This document shows positions 35,835-45,495 of a stretch of 64,000 nucleotides of DNA, piece after piece. Below the pieces are notes generated by a model. The model was not told where the DNA came from, searched no databases, and saw only the letters and a program-made list of their open reading frames with translations. Where the stretch lies: the NCBI RefSeq assembly GCF_009796745.1, contig NZ_CP047024.1, forward strand, positions 992,001 through 1,056,000, in the 5' to 3' direction. Positions within the stretch are counted from its first letter, which is position 1; every line of letters starts with the position of its first letter. This DNA is from Paraglaciecola sp. L1A13. GTDB lineage: Bacteria; Pseudomonadota; Gammaproteobacteria; Enterobacterales; Alteromonadaceae. The position numbers were made by a program, and so were the translations under genes.

Positions 35835-36761
35835 ATGTCATTATCAAATTATACTATCGCGTTTATCGGTTTAGGCAACATGGGCGGACCAATGGCGGCC
35901 AATCTGCTTAAAGCTCAAGCTAAGGTTAAGGTATTTGACCTAGTGCCCGAAGCTGTCACTGAGCTAAAAAATAAGGGAGCAACAGCGGTAAATAGTGCAG
36001 TAGATGCCGTGGATGGCGCAGATATTGTGATATCTATGCTGCCAGCTGGCAAACACGTAAAAAGCTTATATTTAGGAGATAGTGAAGGTGGTACTGCTGG
36101 GCTTATAGATGTATTAACGGAAGACACCTTGGTTATCGATTCGAGCACCATTGATGCAGCCTCGTCAATTTCAGTGGGTAATGCATTAAGCGAAAAAGGC
36201 ATACGCTTTCTCGACGCGCCCGTTTCGGGTGGCACAGCGGGCGCTGCTGCGGGAACGTTAACATTTATTGTGGGTGGTGAAGAAGCAGCCTATCAAAGTG
36301 CTTTACCTGTGTTGCAGGCCATGGGAAAAAATATATTCCATGCTGGTCTAAATGGCGCAGGACAAATCGCTAAAATTTGCAATAACATGTTGTTATCGGT
36401 GTTAATGCTCGGTACTTCAGAAGCCTTGCAAATGGCGATTGATAATGGACTTGATCCCAAGGTGATGTCAGACATTATGCTGCAAAGTTCAGGGCGAAAC
36501 TGGACACTGGAGTTATACAATCCATGTCCAGATGTGATGCCAAATGTGCCTTCATCCAATGACTATAAAGGCGGTTTTATGGTGGATTTGATGCGAAAAG
36601 ACTTAGGCTTAGCCTTAGACACTGCGCTCAAAAGTCACTCAACTACGCCTATGGGGGCTATGGCGCAAAATTTGTATAATATGCACAGTATGCAAGGTAA
36701 TGGTCAGCGAGACTTTTCAAGTATATTTGAGCTATTTTCTGTACAAAAGCCTAAAGCGTAG
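35835..36761 (+). CDS. mmsB: 3-hydroxyisobutyrate dehydrogenase
   Basis: NAD-dependent oxidation of 3-hydroxyisobutyrate to methylmalonate semialdehyde. 308 aa. Rossmann motif IGLGNMGGPMAANLLKA at the N-terminus, substrate-binding segment FLDAPVSGGTAGAAAGTLTFIVGG, catalytic-Lys region GAGQIAKICNNMLL, and cofactor/dimer helix DLMRKDLGLALDTA. Starts 3 nt after the hydrolase stop; AAGGAG overlaps that stop region. Confidence 0.95.
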   Translation: MSLSNYTIAFIGLGNMGGPMAANLLKAQAKVKVFDLVPEAVTELKNKGATAVNSAVDAVDGADIVISMLPAGKHVKSLYLGDSEGGTAGLIDVLTEDTLVIDSSTIDAASSISVGNALSEKGIRFLDAPVSGGTAGAAAGTLTFIVGGEEAAYQSALPVLQAMGKNIFHAGLNGAGQIAKICNNMLLSVLMLGTSEALQMAIDNGLDPKVMSDIMLQSSGRNWTLELYNPCPDVMPNVPSSNDYKGGFMVDLMRKDLGLALDTALKSHSTTPMGAMAQNLYNMHSMQGNGQRDFSSIFELFSVQKPKA

Positions 36762-36860
36762 CGAAGTCTAATGGTTGAATGGGCAAAGACTAATTAGCAT
36801 CAACTTGACCACTGGGAATATCCATACATTTAATTTAACAAATATTAGGGAAGCAGAATT

Positions 36861-37622
36861 ATGCAGTTAGAAGGTAGCGTTATTGCGATCACCGGAGCGG
36901 CTCAAGGTTTAGGCCGCGCTATGGCACAAGAGTTTGCTCAGCAAGGAGCGAGCGTTGCACTTATCGATATGCAAAAAGAATCGCTAGAACAAGCCGCTAA
37001 AGAATTACGCAGTTTAGGTGTGAAAGTAGAATATTACGTGGTAAATGTTACTAACGAGGCGGAAGTAGAAGTGGCATTTGCCGATATCGGTATGGATTTT
37101 GGCCAGTTAAATGGTTTGATTAATAGTGCAGGCATTATGCGCGATGGTATGTTGCTTAAGGTGAAAGATGGCAAAGTAGTCTCCAAGATGTCCAAAGAGC
37201 AATTCCAGTCAGTGTTAGATGTGAATGTTACGGGCACATTTTTATGTGGCCGAGAAGCCGCCAAGCAAATGATCGAAAGTAAGAGTGAGGGCGTGATTAT
37301 CAATATCTCGTCAGTATCCCGTGCTGGTAATATTGGACAAACCAATTACTCTGCATCTAAAGCCGCTGTCGCTACAATGACCGTGTCGTGGGGTAAAGAG
37401 TTAGCACGTTTTGGTATACGCACCGGTTGCATTGCCCCAGGTTTAGTCGAAACCGCAATGGCAGCACAAATGCGCCCAGAAATGCGTGAAGCATTTTTGA
37501 ATACTGTGCCGATGCGCCGCTTAGCTGAGGTAGATGAACTGGCGCACACGGCTAGGTATATTTTTGAAAACGATTATTTCACCGGACGCACCATTGAGCT
37601 AGATGGCGGCACGCGGGTCTAA
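36861..37622 (+). CDS. SDR family oxidoreductase
   Basis: Classical short-chain dehydrogenase/reductase, 253 aa. Cofactor motif TGAAQGLGRAMA near residue 10, NSAGIM, INISSVSRAGNIGQTNYSASKAA with catalytic Ser/Tyr/Lys, and the C-terminal ELDGGTRV typical of FabG-like members. It is 99 nt after mmsB on the same strand and may be part of the same transcript. Related valine clusters often carry an SDR; the exact substrate is not evident. Confidence 0.88.
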   Translation: MQLEGSVIAITGAAQGLGRAMAQEFAQQGASVALIDMQKESLEQAAKELRSLGVKVEYYVVNVTNEAEVEVAFADIGMDFGQLNGLINSAGIMRDGMLLKVKDGKVVSKMSKEQFQSVLDVNVTGTFLCGREAAKQMIESKSEGVIINISSVSRAGNIGQTNYSASKAAVATMTVSWGKELARFGIRTGCIAPGLVETAMAAQMRPEMREAFLNTVPMRRLAEVDELAHTARYIFENDYFTGRTIELDGGTRV

Positions 37623-37687
37623 GGTTTTCGACTGATTAAAATGGCCGAACAAGTATCGAGCTCATGTGGATATCCCATAGCGAATAC

Positions 37688-37704
37688 GGGGGCTCATTGC
37701 CCCC
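37688..37704. terminator. GC hairpin between convergent genes
   Basis: Six-bp GGGGGC/GCCCCC stem with TCATT loop, followed by TATATATTAA. Sits between the SDR gene and the convergent DUF4397-like gene; likely shared terminator with a weak U-tract. Confidence 0.5.
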
Positions 37705-37710
37705 TATATA

Positions 37711-39108
37711 TTAATAGTTAAAATAGGTTTGCAGTTGATAAGGGGAGCCACCATAAGCGTAGTCGGTGGCAATAAGATTAATGACGTCGCCTTCATCAAC
37801 ACCCCGCAAAGACGTTTCAATAATCAATTCGCCAGTTGATGCGTTATAGATATAAATATCGTAATCGCCGCTTTCTAACTCATATTGCTCATTGCTCATA
37901 TAACTTAGTTCCACCTGAGGAGTATATGAGTCTGGGTTACCGCCATCACTAACAATGACCACCTCAATTGCGTTACTTTTAATATCGTCAATACTATGAT
38001 TTATGAGTAATTTGGCGTGAGTGCTAATGACACGTAAGTCTTCTTCATTGTCATTTACTGTAATACTGGAAGCATTATCACCTGCGGTGAGAACTAATAA
38101 CCTGCTACTGGGCTGAAGGTTTAAGGTGAAGGTGTCAATTTTTTCACTTGTATCGTTATCGACCAAATAAAAATATCGCGTATCGCCTTCATCTACATCA
38201 TCAATATCAATATTAAAAGAATCAGATATGGCGCCGAATTCTAACGTGCTGGCCAATAATGTAGCATCGACATCTGCCTCAGTTAAGTACACATCTAGAT
38301 AGTCAGAATTGGATATGCCGTGAGCAAAACGTACATTGGCAGACTGTGCTTCATTGGTAAGTAATCGAGCGCCATCTGTTTCAATTTCGACTATCGCGTT
38401 AATTAACTCATCTGAACCAGCAACAAGGTAACCCGTTAATGCGAAGATTATGGCGTCTCCTGTTGAAATGGTAATACTATCGGATGAAGCGAGTATTGTA
38501 TCTGTACCAGACTCCGTTACGATGATCTTGTATACCCCTTTTTCGACTTCGACTTCGTCGCTGTCATCACTGTATGCCAAAGTAAAATCCGCAACTTTAT
38601 TTAGCAGATCTTCTCCCTCAGCTAACAAGTACACATCAATATCTGTGTTTAGGTCTGCTATGTTGGCAAACTGAATGATTGCATCATAGTCTTCATCGAA
38701 ATCGTCATCGAATAAATCTGAAATATCAGTTTGAAATGTGATAAATGATGGCGCGTCTGTGTCGCCATACATGACATATGTACTGATTTTATTCTTTGAT
38801 ACGTTAACGCTGTCACTACTGGTAAATTCATCGTTTTGTGAATTAGGTAATATTTGATTGAACGCTAAGTCGTAACTTCCTTTACTGACATAATCAATCG
38901 CGCTGGCATCACCGTAGGCCAATTCGTCTAAAGATTCGTCTTCGATTACCACTTCAATAGCGGGGGATTGTGGAACGAGATTAACGAACTGATAGTATCC
39001 TTTTGCATCAGTGCCACTGCTGCTACTTAGATCACATGCGGATAAACTTAATGTTAACGCAGCAATAATGGTATTAAAAAATACAGTTTTAATTTTTTTC
39101 TTAAACAT
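37711..39108 (-). CDS. Acidic lipoprotein with DUF4397-like repeats
   Basis: A 465-aa predicted lipoprotein: basic n-region, hydrophobic segment, lipobox LSAC with Cys25, then a Ser-rich tether. The mature part is strikingly rich in Asp/Glu and contains two or three repeats of the DUF4397 type (FVNLVPQSPAIEVVIEDESLDELAYGDASAIDYVSKGSYDLAF; VRFAHGISNSDYLDVYLTEADVDATLLASTLEFG). Such beta-sandwich domains occur in surface proteins; no function can be assigned. Monocistronic. Confidence 0.75.
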   Translation of the reverse strand: MFKKKIKTVFFNTIIAALTLSLSACDLSSSSGTDAKGYYQFVNLVPQSPAIEVVIEDESLDELAYGDASAIDYVSKGSYDLAFNQILPNSQNDEFTSSDSVNVSKNKISTYVMYGDTDAPSFITFQTDISDLFDDDFDEDYDAIIQFANIADLNTDIDVYLLAEGEDLLNKVADFTLAYSDDSDEVEVEKGVYKIIVTESGTDTILASSDSITISTGDAIIFALTGYLVAGSDELINAIVEIETDGARLLTNEAQSANVRFAHGISNSDYLDVYLTEADVDATLLASTLEFGAISDSFNIDIDDVDEGDTRYFYLVDNDTSEKIDTFTLNLQPSSRLLVLTAGDNASSITVNDNEEDLRVISTHAKLLINHSIDDIKSNAIEVVIVSDGGNPDSYTPQVELSYMSNEQYELESGDYDIYIYNASTGELIIETSLRGVDEGDVINLIATDYAYGGSPYQLQTYFNY

Positions 39109-39221
39109 ATAAAGAGAGACTAAAATAGAAGGAAAGTAGGACTATTTTGACTGAAATTTACAGAGAATGTTTGCTGGCTAAGGTAAAAGTTGTGTAAAAA
39201 ACCGCAGTAGAAATATCGCAG

Positions 39222-39246
39222 AAAAGAGCAAAGTGTTTGCTCTTTT
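39222..39246 (-). terminator. Intrinsic terminator of the glutamine amidotransferase gene
   Basis: Perfect 11-bp stem AAAAGAGCAAA/TTTGCTCTTTT with GTG loop, 28 nt after the gene's stop; on the minus strand it ends in TTTTC, and A/T runs on both sides may allow bidirectional function. Confidence 0.8.
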
Positions 39247-39273
39247 TATGAGTACTACCAAGTTAACAATGGT

Positions 39274-40038
39274 TTATAAGGGCTCACCAAAGCGAAATAC
39301 TTGTCCTTCGCCGGGTAGCATCTTCCGCCAATTTTCATTACCTGTAAGGGGCTCGGTCGCGATGACAGTGACGATGTCGTTAGGCGTTGTTTCTTTAGCG
39401 AAGTCGATATCCACATCAATATCTGATAGATGTGCTTTACCAAACGGTGCTCTACGTGTGATCCATTGTAATTTAGTCGAACAAAATGCAAGTAAGTACT
39501 CACCATCGGTGATGAGCATATTAAACACGCCTAACTTATTGAGCTTTTTAGCTTCTCTTTGCAAAAAATTAAAAGCAGATATGCGTTTGCTAGGACGATT
39601 AGGGAATCGATTGTCCAAAGCACTCATTAGATAGCAGAAGGCCCGTTCGCTGTCAGTGGTTCCAACTGGCGTGAATCGGTCTATGGGTAGATCGGTGTAG
39701 CCACTTAACTGGCCATTATGAGCGTATGTCCAGTTGCGGCCCCATAACTCACGACTGAAAGGATGGGTGTTTTCCATGCCGATGCGTCCGCGATTCGCTT
39801 GGCGAACATGAGCAATAACGGCTTTACTTTTTATTGGGTAATCCGAAATTAAGCGGGCAATCTCAGATTCATAACTCGGCTGCGGATCTTTGAATATACA
39901 TACGCCTTTTTGTTCATAAAATGCCACGCCCCAACCATCCCTATGTGGGCCTACACGTCCTCCGCGTTCACGAAGTCCCTTAAAACTAAAGCAAATATCG
40001 GTTGGCACGTTGGCCGACATTCCCAATAACTCACACAT
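39274..40038 (-). CDS. Class II glutamine amidotransferase (YafJ-like)
   Basis: N-terminal nucleophile amidotransferase of 254 aa. The protein begins MCELLGMSA so Cys2 is the mature nucleophile. GLRERGGRVGPHRDGWGVAFYE, HVRQANRGRIGMENTHPF and TYAHNGQLSGY follow, and a FGKAHLSDIDVDIDFAKETTPNDIVTVIATEPLTGNENWRKMLPGEGQVFRFG C-terminus matches the YafJ family. Related to the ergothioneine-pathway EgtC fold, but stand-alone YafJ has no firmly known substrate. Confidence 0.9.
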   Translation of the reverse strand: MCELLGMSANVPTDICFSFKGLRERGGRVGPHRDGWGVAFYEQKGVCIFKDPQPSYESEIARLISDYPIKSKAVIAHVRQANRGRIGMENTHPFSRELWGRNWTYAHNGQLSGYTDLPIDRFTPVGTTDSERAFCYLMSALDNRFPNRPSKRISAFNFLQREAKKLNKLGVFNMLITDGEYLLAFCSTKLQWITRRAPFGKAHLSDIDVDIDFAKETTPNDIVTVIATEPLTGNENWRKMLPGEGQVFRFGEPL

Positions 40039-40193
40039 ATTTTGTCTCGCGTATTGCTGATTTCGCGATTATACCTTGAATGGTGCAGACAGATCTCTAG
40101 GATCCCACGGTTTGTAATAAAAAGATATCGAGAGGCAGTGTGGGGCATTAATACACTTACTTAGCCTAGGTGACTAAAGCGTTTATTAGACAC

Positions 40194-40220
40194 AAAAAAT
40201 CCGCTCTAGGCGGAATTTTT
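40194..40220 (-). terminator. Intrinsic terminator of the DUF3718-like gene
   Basis: TCCGC/GCGGA core with flanking A-run pairing to a T-run, one mismatch, then six T on the minus strand. Lies 36 nt after the stop. Confidence 0.75.
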
Positions 40221-40255
40221 GCTCTGGTTGCATCAAGTTTTTGTGTGCTGCGTGC

Positions 40256-40594
40256 TTATTTATGTGTATTGACACTGGCGATGACGCTAGGCATTTCGCT
40301 GTACTTTCCATTCGTCAGATAATTATTCATCTTTGTTGATTTATCACCATATTGCTCGATAAAGGCCACAATGTTCTGGCCATTACAGGTCATTTTTTCT
40401 GTCACATAACGCTTGGTTAATTTATTTGCTTTCATCGCTTTATGCATTTTAAAAATATTACCTTTTGTAGCGGTAACACATAATTTAGTCCCAGCTTGGT
40501 CATCTGTGGGAACGAATTCAGGGCTTGCATGTGCAGCACCAAGAACAGTAAAAGAAAGAGTAGCGGCGGCGATAATTTTAGTCAGTTTTTTCAT
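40256..40594 (-). CDS. Small exported DUF3718-like protein
   Basis: A 112-aa protein with signal peptide (about 1-23, AHASP). The mature part has two Cys (LCVTATKGN and MTCNGQNIVAFIEQYG), likely a disulfide, and resembles DUF3718 proteins of Shewanella and Alteromonas from recall. Periplasmic; function unknown. Monocistronic. Confidence 0.72.
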   Translation of the reverse strand: MKKLTKIIAAATLSFTVLGAAHASPEFVPTDDQAGTKLCVTATKGNIFKMHKAMKANKLTKRYVTEKMTCNGQNIVAFIEQYGDKSTKMNNYLTNGKYSEMPSVIASVNTHK

Positions 40595-40926
40595 GAGTGT
40601 TTCCTTTGAATAATCAATTTAACAGTGTGTTGTGTTGTTAATTATTTGTTTGCAACTCAGATGCCAGTTTTATTATTGATATAAATCAATGCATTAGGCA
40701 TTTCATGTAAATTTAAATAATTAAAATAAAATAACTAGTATCTTAATTGACCAAAAATTAGTTTTTTTAACCAGTACAGTTTTTAAAATCTAACGCTTTT
40801 AAATATTAATGGGGAAAGCCAAACCTAAAGCTTTAAAAATGTCCCTTGATTTGCTATATTTCTGGCGCTTTTTTAAGCATCTATTAACTGCTCTGGACTT
40901 ACGATCCAAATCGCAAGGAAAACTTA
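40595..40926. other. Noncoding divergent region
   Basis: About 330 bases, AT-rich, holding the promoters of the DUF3718-like gene and trhO. A 62-codon frame at 40809-40997 overlaps the trhO start and is probably not a gene. No palindrome of note. Confidence 0.4.
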
Positions 40927-41937
40927 ATGCAAAACAATACTTCTGCACCCTTCGTTGTGTGTGCGCTATACAAATTTGTTACCCTCAAAAATTTTGAAGA
41001 CATGCGTCAGCCGCTGCTCACTTTTATGCAAGAAAATGGTATTAAAGGTACCTTATTGCTTGCCGAAGAAGGTATTAACGGCACGGTTTCCGGTTCTCGT
41101 GAAGCTATCGACGCAGTACTGACGTATTTGAACAATGACCCGCGGATCAAGCCTATTTCTCATAAAGAGTCTTTAGATGAAAATCAGCCTTTTCATCGCA
41201 CTAAAGTAAAATTGAAGAAAGAAATTGTCACCATGGGAGTTGAAGGTATTGACCCTTTGCGCACCGTTGGTACTTATGTGAAACCTAAGGATTGGAATGC
41301 ACTTATCTCTGATCCCGACGTAACCGTTATCGATACGCGTAATGATTATGAGATTGAAATAGGCACGTTTAAAAACGCCATTAATCCAAATACTGAGTCA
41401 TTTCGTGAATTCCCTCAGTATGTAAAAGACAATCTTGACCCAAACAAAAATAAGAAAGTTGCGATGTTCTGTACAGGTGGTATTCGCTGCGAGAAGTCGA
41501 CCGCGTATTTAAAGGAACAGGGCTTTGAAGAAGTCTTTCATCTTGAAGGTGGTATTCTTAAGTATTTAGAAGATGTACCGAAAGACGACACGCTATGGGA
41601 AGGTGATTGCTTTGTGTTTGATAATCGTGTGGCGGTCAATCACGACTTACAGAAAAGTGAATACGATCAATGTTATGCATGTCGATTGCCGATAACCGAA
41701 GAAGATAAGCAAAGCCCACTTTTCGAAGCGGGAGCGAGCTGTCCCAAGTGTCATGGTACCCATAGTGAAGAACAACTTAAGCGTTTCCGTGAACGTGAGA
41801 AACAAGTCAATTTGGCTAAAGAACGTAATGAGGCACACGTAGGCGAAGATGCAACGAAAGCCATAAAATTACGTCGTCAGCAAAAGGCTTCTCAACGCAG
41901 AGCACAACGTACTGCTGCTGGAAAAAGCAACGGTTGA
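40927..41937 (+). CDS. trhO: tRNA uridine 5-hydroxylation protein TrhO (YceA, rhodanese family)
   Basis: Oxygen-dependent hydroxylation of U34 in some tRNAs, first step toward cmo5U. 336 aa: an N-terminal acylphosphatase-like region ([42 protein letters not shown]), a rhodanese domain ([23 protein letters not shown]) with Cys182 and Cys188 in [12 protein letters not shown], then a Cys-rich C-terminus (QCYACRLP and SCPKCHG). AAGGAAAA precedes the ATG. Monocistronic. Confidence 0.93.
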   Translation: MQNNTSAPFVVCALYKFVTLKNFEDMRQPLLTFMQENGIKGTLLLAEEGINGTVSGSREAIDAVLTYLNNDPRIKPISHKESLDENQPFHRTKVKLKKEIVTMGVEGIDPLRTVGTYVKPKDWNALISDPDVTVIDTRNDYEIEIGTFKNAINPNTESFREFPQYVKDNLDPNKNKKVAMFCTGGIRCEKSTAYLKEQGFEEVFHLEGGILKYLEDVPKDDTLWEGDCFVFDNRVAVNHDLQKSEYDQCYACRLPITEEDKQSPLFEAGASCPKCHGTHSEEQLKRFREREKQVNLAKERNEAHVGEDATKAIKLRRQQKASQRRAQRTAAGKSNG

Positions 41938-42028
41938 TTCCCTGCGTAGTGCGCTTTTCCTCACTAACGTAGACATTCGCTTATATGAAAGGGTACACTC
42001 AGGCTAACTTAACTAATGTGAATTAAAC

Positions 42029-42277
42029 ATGGCAGATCAAAAGACGTTAGCGCCAGAAAAGGTCGCTGAAATTCGTAAAGAGTTCGATTATTTCGATACG
42101 GATAACAATGGTGAAATTGGATTAACAGAGTTTATTGAATTGTTAACCATAATATCTCCTAAGACCAAGGCCAGTCATGTTGAAGAAGGCTTTGGTTTAA
42201 TTGATGAGAACAATGATGGCTCTATCGACTTCGAAGAATTTTTGGAGTGGTGGCAGCAATCTTGGTGGGAATACTAA
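42029..42277 (+). CDS. Small EF-hand calcium-binding protein
   Basis: An 82-aa cytoplasmic protein with two EF-hands. Calcium loops DTDNNGEIGLTE (23-34) and DENNDGSIDFEE (59-70) have full acidic ligand sets and the conserved Gly/Ile. No signal peptide. Likely a calcium sensor or buffer; partner unknown. Followed by a strong terminator. Confidence 0.88.
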   Translation: MADQKTLAPEKVAEIRKEFDYFDTDNNGEIGLTEFIELLTIISPKTKASHVEEGFGLIDENNDGSIDFEEFLEWWQQSWWEY

Positions 42278-42314
42278 TCCCCAAAATCTTATTGGTTGTT
42301 TATGGACTAATGAC

Positions 42315-42344
42315 AAAAAGCCCAAGCACATGCTTGGGCTTTTT
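42315..42344. terminator. Bidirectional intrinsic terminator
   Basis: Perfect 14-bp stem AAAAAGCCCAAGCA/TGCTTGGGCTTTTT with CA loop; T-runs on both strands. Serves the EF-hand gene (+) and the convergent gene at 42362 (-). Confidence 0.92.
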
Positions 42345-42361
42345 CATTCTTGATCAGGATT

Positions 42362-43537
42362 TTATACTTGCTTAAAGGTTAAGCCTGCATTGTCCACTAA
42401 ACGGGTAATTAGCTTATCGCCCATAGCAGATGCTGGGGTTAGAATACCGCCTGCTGTATCAGTTGCGTCTTTGATAAGACAAAGCGCCGCTTCTGTAATC
42501 ATGCGTGATGTTGAACCGTAACCTGGGTCCAGCGTTGCGCTAACGCTTACTGTTAGGTTTTGTCCTTCCTGATCGTTACCGACAAATAGCACTTCATAGA
42601 AGCCATTTTCGCGCTCTTCTTTACTTGGGCCTTCACCTGGTTTAGGGCCGCCGTCTTTCATCATACCTTTATCGTTGGCGACAGCATTGGCTATGGCTTC
42701 ACCTTTCTCACCTGGACCGGTCATTAGCATTTCGTCGTAGACAAAGTCATTGCCATATTGATGTTCCAGTAAGAAGTTACTACGGTGCACGTTACGGGTA
42801 TTAATCGCCGCCATTATGAAAGGGGTTACCCACGTGTTTAACGATTCTTCAAAATAGGGTTTGTTTCCTAACGGTTGTTCGGTCCCTGCAAAGCCGGGTG
42901 TAAGGGCAAAGGGATTTAGCAATAGTTGAAACTGCTTAGGATCTTGCTTTGCTGCGGCCAGTGTTGCTTTCAAACTTGCAGCGGTGCCACCCGAAAATGT
43001 ACCTTGCATCTTTTTAACGCGGCCTTTAACGCGATTAAAGGTATGGCCGAATTTTTCTTTCGCCAATTGTTGTAATTGATATACACCTAAATCAAACGGA
43101 ATAGAGTCAAAACCACATGAGAATACAATGCGCGCGCCGCTTTCTTTTGCAGCAGCCTCGTTCGCATCGATCATTAGACGCATCCAAACAGGCTCACCGC
43201 ATAAGTCCACGTAATCTACACCTGACTGTGCGCACATAGCGACTAATTCCGAACCATATAATTGGTACGGCCCTACAGTAGTCAATATCAGGCGGGTCCG
43301 GTCAAGCATAGCTTGCATGGATTTCGCATCTTCTGCATCTGCAACTACAAGAGGGGTATCAGTTGGGGCACCAATTTCATCCCGCACTTGTGCAAGCTTA
43401 TCGGCGCTGCGTCCAGCCATTGCCCAAGTAAAGCTGTTGTCGTCTTTGTATTGTTTTACGAGGTATTCAGCGACTAAGCGTCCAGTGAAACCGGAAGCAC
43501 CATACACGACAATATCGAATTCTTTATTTGTACTCAT
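42362..43537 (-). CDS. Saccharopine dehydrogenase-like NAD(P)-binding protein
   Basis: A 391-aa protein of the saccharopine-dehydrogenase/trans-acting enoyl reductase-like family. Rossmann motif DIVVYGASGFTGRLVAEYLVKQY at the N-terminus, then VGPYQLYGSELVAMCAQSGVDYVDLCGEPVWMR, a block typical of the family, and FSCGFDSIPFDLGVY. Substrate not assignable. A longer frame begins 15 codons upstream, but MSTNKEFDI is the better start (GAGAA about 9 nt before, and the extra residues are atypical). Confidence 0.85.
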   Translation of the reverse strand: MSTNKEFDIVVYGASGFTGRLVAEYLVKQYKDDNSFTWAMAGRSADKLAQVRDEIGAPTDTPLVVADAEDAKSMQAMLDRTRLILTTVGPYQLYGSELVAMCAQSGVDYVDLCGEPVWMRLMIDANEAAAKESGARIVFSCGFDSIPFDLGVYQLQQLAKEKFGHTFNRVKGRVKKMQGTFSGGTAASLKATLAAAKQDPKQFQLLLNPFALTPGFAGTEQPLGNKPYFEESLNTWVTPFIMAAINTRNVHRSNFLLEHQYGNDFVYDEMLMTGPGEKGEAIANAVANDKGMMKDGGPKPGEGPSKEERENGFYEVLFVGNDQEGQNLTVSVSATLDPGYGSTSRMITEAALCLIKDATDTAGGILTPASAMGDKLITRLVDNAGLTFKQV

Positions 43538-43618
43538 TTTATAGTTCTCATAGGATTTACGATGGTTTAATAGTAAAACCACATCGTTTAACCTTCACTT
43601 TATTTGATTGATGGCTAA

Positions 43619-44370
43619 CTATAGGAATGGCGAATTGAACGTTAAACTGGCTGAACTTCTAAAATCCGTGGCGTAAGGATTATTCGGGCGAAGGGTTGAT
43701 TGGCTCGCCGATTTAGCGTAATCCCTATCAGCATAAAGAATTTCTTCACGGTCAAAATAATCAATGGGGAACGTATAGCTAGATTTATCGGAGCTGGTAC
43801 CAAAAGTAGACTGGCATTGGACTCTTTGCCGTCGCCGTACCGCCATACTTTACGGACAGTTAAATACCATTAAAATCATCTTTCGTTATGATGTTGATTA
43901 CACCTGCTATCGCATCAGAACCGTACGTTGCTGATGCGCCATTTTTTAATATATCAACGTGTTTTATTGCGGCTAGTGGAATGTTATTAGTATTAACATA
44001 ATCGGTATCTATTCCATTCGAAAAGGGGAGACAGAGACTCGTATAAGTGTTGAATTGGCTCCTAATCCGCGTTATGAAACGCCAGAACCGCTGTTAACTT
44101 TGCCATCATTGCTATTTCTTTGGGTTGAAAAGATCCCTTGCCCTGCGATAGGTAGTTTGGCAAATAAACCGATTAAGTCGGTTACATCGGTTTGGGTAAT
44201 ATCTGCAGACGATAAAGAAGTAACTGGCGAAGGTCCTTCTAAATCGGCTCTTCTAATGTGGGAGCCAGTAATTTGTACCCGTTCTATATTTAGGTCGTTT
44301 CTGTCTTGTACCTATACATTCATGGTTGAAGCGACTGCACCGCAATTACTTTCAGGTTTATGTGATTGAG
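43619..44370 (-). pseudogene. Degenerate TonB-dependent receptor fragment
   Basis: Reading the minus strand from about 44345, pieces of a TBDR plug appear in several frames: LNIERVQITGSHIRRADLEGP and SPVTSLSSADITQTDVTDLIG, then LAAIKHVDILKNGASATYGSDAIAGVINIITKDDFNG, then GTSSDKSSYTFPIDYFDREEILYADRDYAKSA. An in-frame TAG lies in the signal region, internal frameshifts and deletions separate the pieces, and the barrel beyond about residue 250 is missing. The plug sequence differs from the four receptors in 7-25 kb, so this is an independent relic. Confidence 0.82.
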
Positions 44371-44709
44371 TTTGATGTATGTTCCTAATGTGATCATTAT
44401 TTCAGATAGACGTTGGAAGACGTCTTAACTGTCAGGTGATGGGAGTAAAACAATCCCAATTGTCAGAGGTGTCCTAGGCGACGAACAACCTTATTTGCAA
44501 CCGAAGTGAAAATTTCGCACTTATTAACCTAAAGAGTTAACGTTATGACTATGCAGCTGTATGCTGTCCCTTTGGTGATTATTAAATTATCAACAGTGAC
44601 CGCATAAGCGCCGTTAACTTGCTATTTGTCACGCAGAATACAGGGTACAGTATCCAAAAGGGCAGGAAACTTTAGCCTATATAAACATAAATATCAGTAG
44701 GGTACGAAA
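44371..44709. other. Noncoding region before the EAL gene
   Basis: About 340 bases; contains the short palindrome AAGACGTCTT near 44418 and presumably the promoter of the EAL gene. Nothing else recognised. Confidence 0.4.
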
Positions 44710-45477
44710 ATGGACGAAAACATAGAGTTAGCCAATAAATCATCTTGTAGCCAATGTGTTGAACATCGAGACTTAGGCTTTGATTTTACAATGGCCTTTC
44801 AGCCCATCGTTAATTTTAGGCAACGCAATATATTTGGTTATGAAGCGCTGGCGCGCGGCCTGAATAATGAGTCCGCCTTCTCTGTGATATCCCAAGTTAA
44901 TCAAAGCAACCTCTATTTATTTGACCAATTGTGCCGTATTAAGGCCATTGCACTAGCCGCTAAACTAGAATTGAATTCAATACTCAGCATTAATTTTCTA
45001 CCCAATGCCGTATACAAACCTCAACGGTGCATACGGCCTACACTGGATGCTGCACAGAAGTACAATTTTCCTATTAATAAAATCATGTTTGAGTTTACCG
45101 AAGGTGAAAAAATACAGGATTCAGAGCATGTCAAAGCAATCGTAGAGTATTATCGCGCGCAGGGGTTTAAAACGGCAATTGACGATTTTGGTGAGGGCTA
45201 TTCAGGCTTAGGTTTACTGGCGAATTTTCAGACTACAATCGTTAAACTGGACATGGGGCTTATCCGTGGTATTGACACCGATACGGTTCGCCAATCAATA
45301 GTTCGTCATTGTGTGAACATGTTTCGTGAGCTAAATATCGAACCTCTCGCGGAGGGAATAGAGACACGCGAAGAAGCAAATTGGCTGTGTGCTGCGGGTA
45401 TTGATTTGTTGCAAGGCTACTTTTTTGCGAGACCTGGTTTTGAATGTTTGCCGCCAGTGGATTTTAGCGAAATGTGA
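44710..45477 (+). CDS. EAL-domain protein (probable cyclic-di-GMP phosphodiesterase)
   Basis: Stand-alone EAL domain, 255 aa. Motifs expected of an active enzyme are present: YEALARG (Glu45), SINFLP (Asn94), FEFTEGE (Glu127), AIDDFGEGYSGL (Asp157/158), VKLDMGLIRGID (Lys178), AEGIETREE (Glu214) and LLQGYFFARP. A short Cys-containing N-terminus (SSCSQC) precedes it, which might bind metal or sense redox. No GGDEF or sensor domain. Monocistronic, ends before a terminator. Confidence 0.9.
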   Translation: MDENIELANKSSCSQCVEHRDLGFDFTMAFQPIVNFRQRNIFGYEALARGLNNESAFSVISQVNQSNLYLFDQLCRIKAIALAAKLELNSILSINFLPNAVYKPQRCIRPTLDAAQKYNFPINKIMFEFTEGEKIQDSEHVKAIVEYYRAQGFKTAIDDFGEGYSGLGLLANFQTTIVKLDMGLIRGIDTDTVRQSIVRHCVNMFRELNIEPLAEGIETREEANWLCAAGIDLLQGYFFARPGFECLPPVDFSEM

Positions 45478-45495
45478 TCTTGTTTACGTAGAAAA

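Noticed and set aside
40809..40997. 62-codon frame upstream of trhO
   Set aside because: Overlaps the well-supported trhO start and lacks recognisable features.
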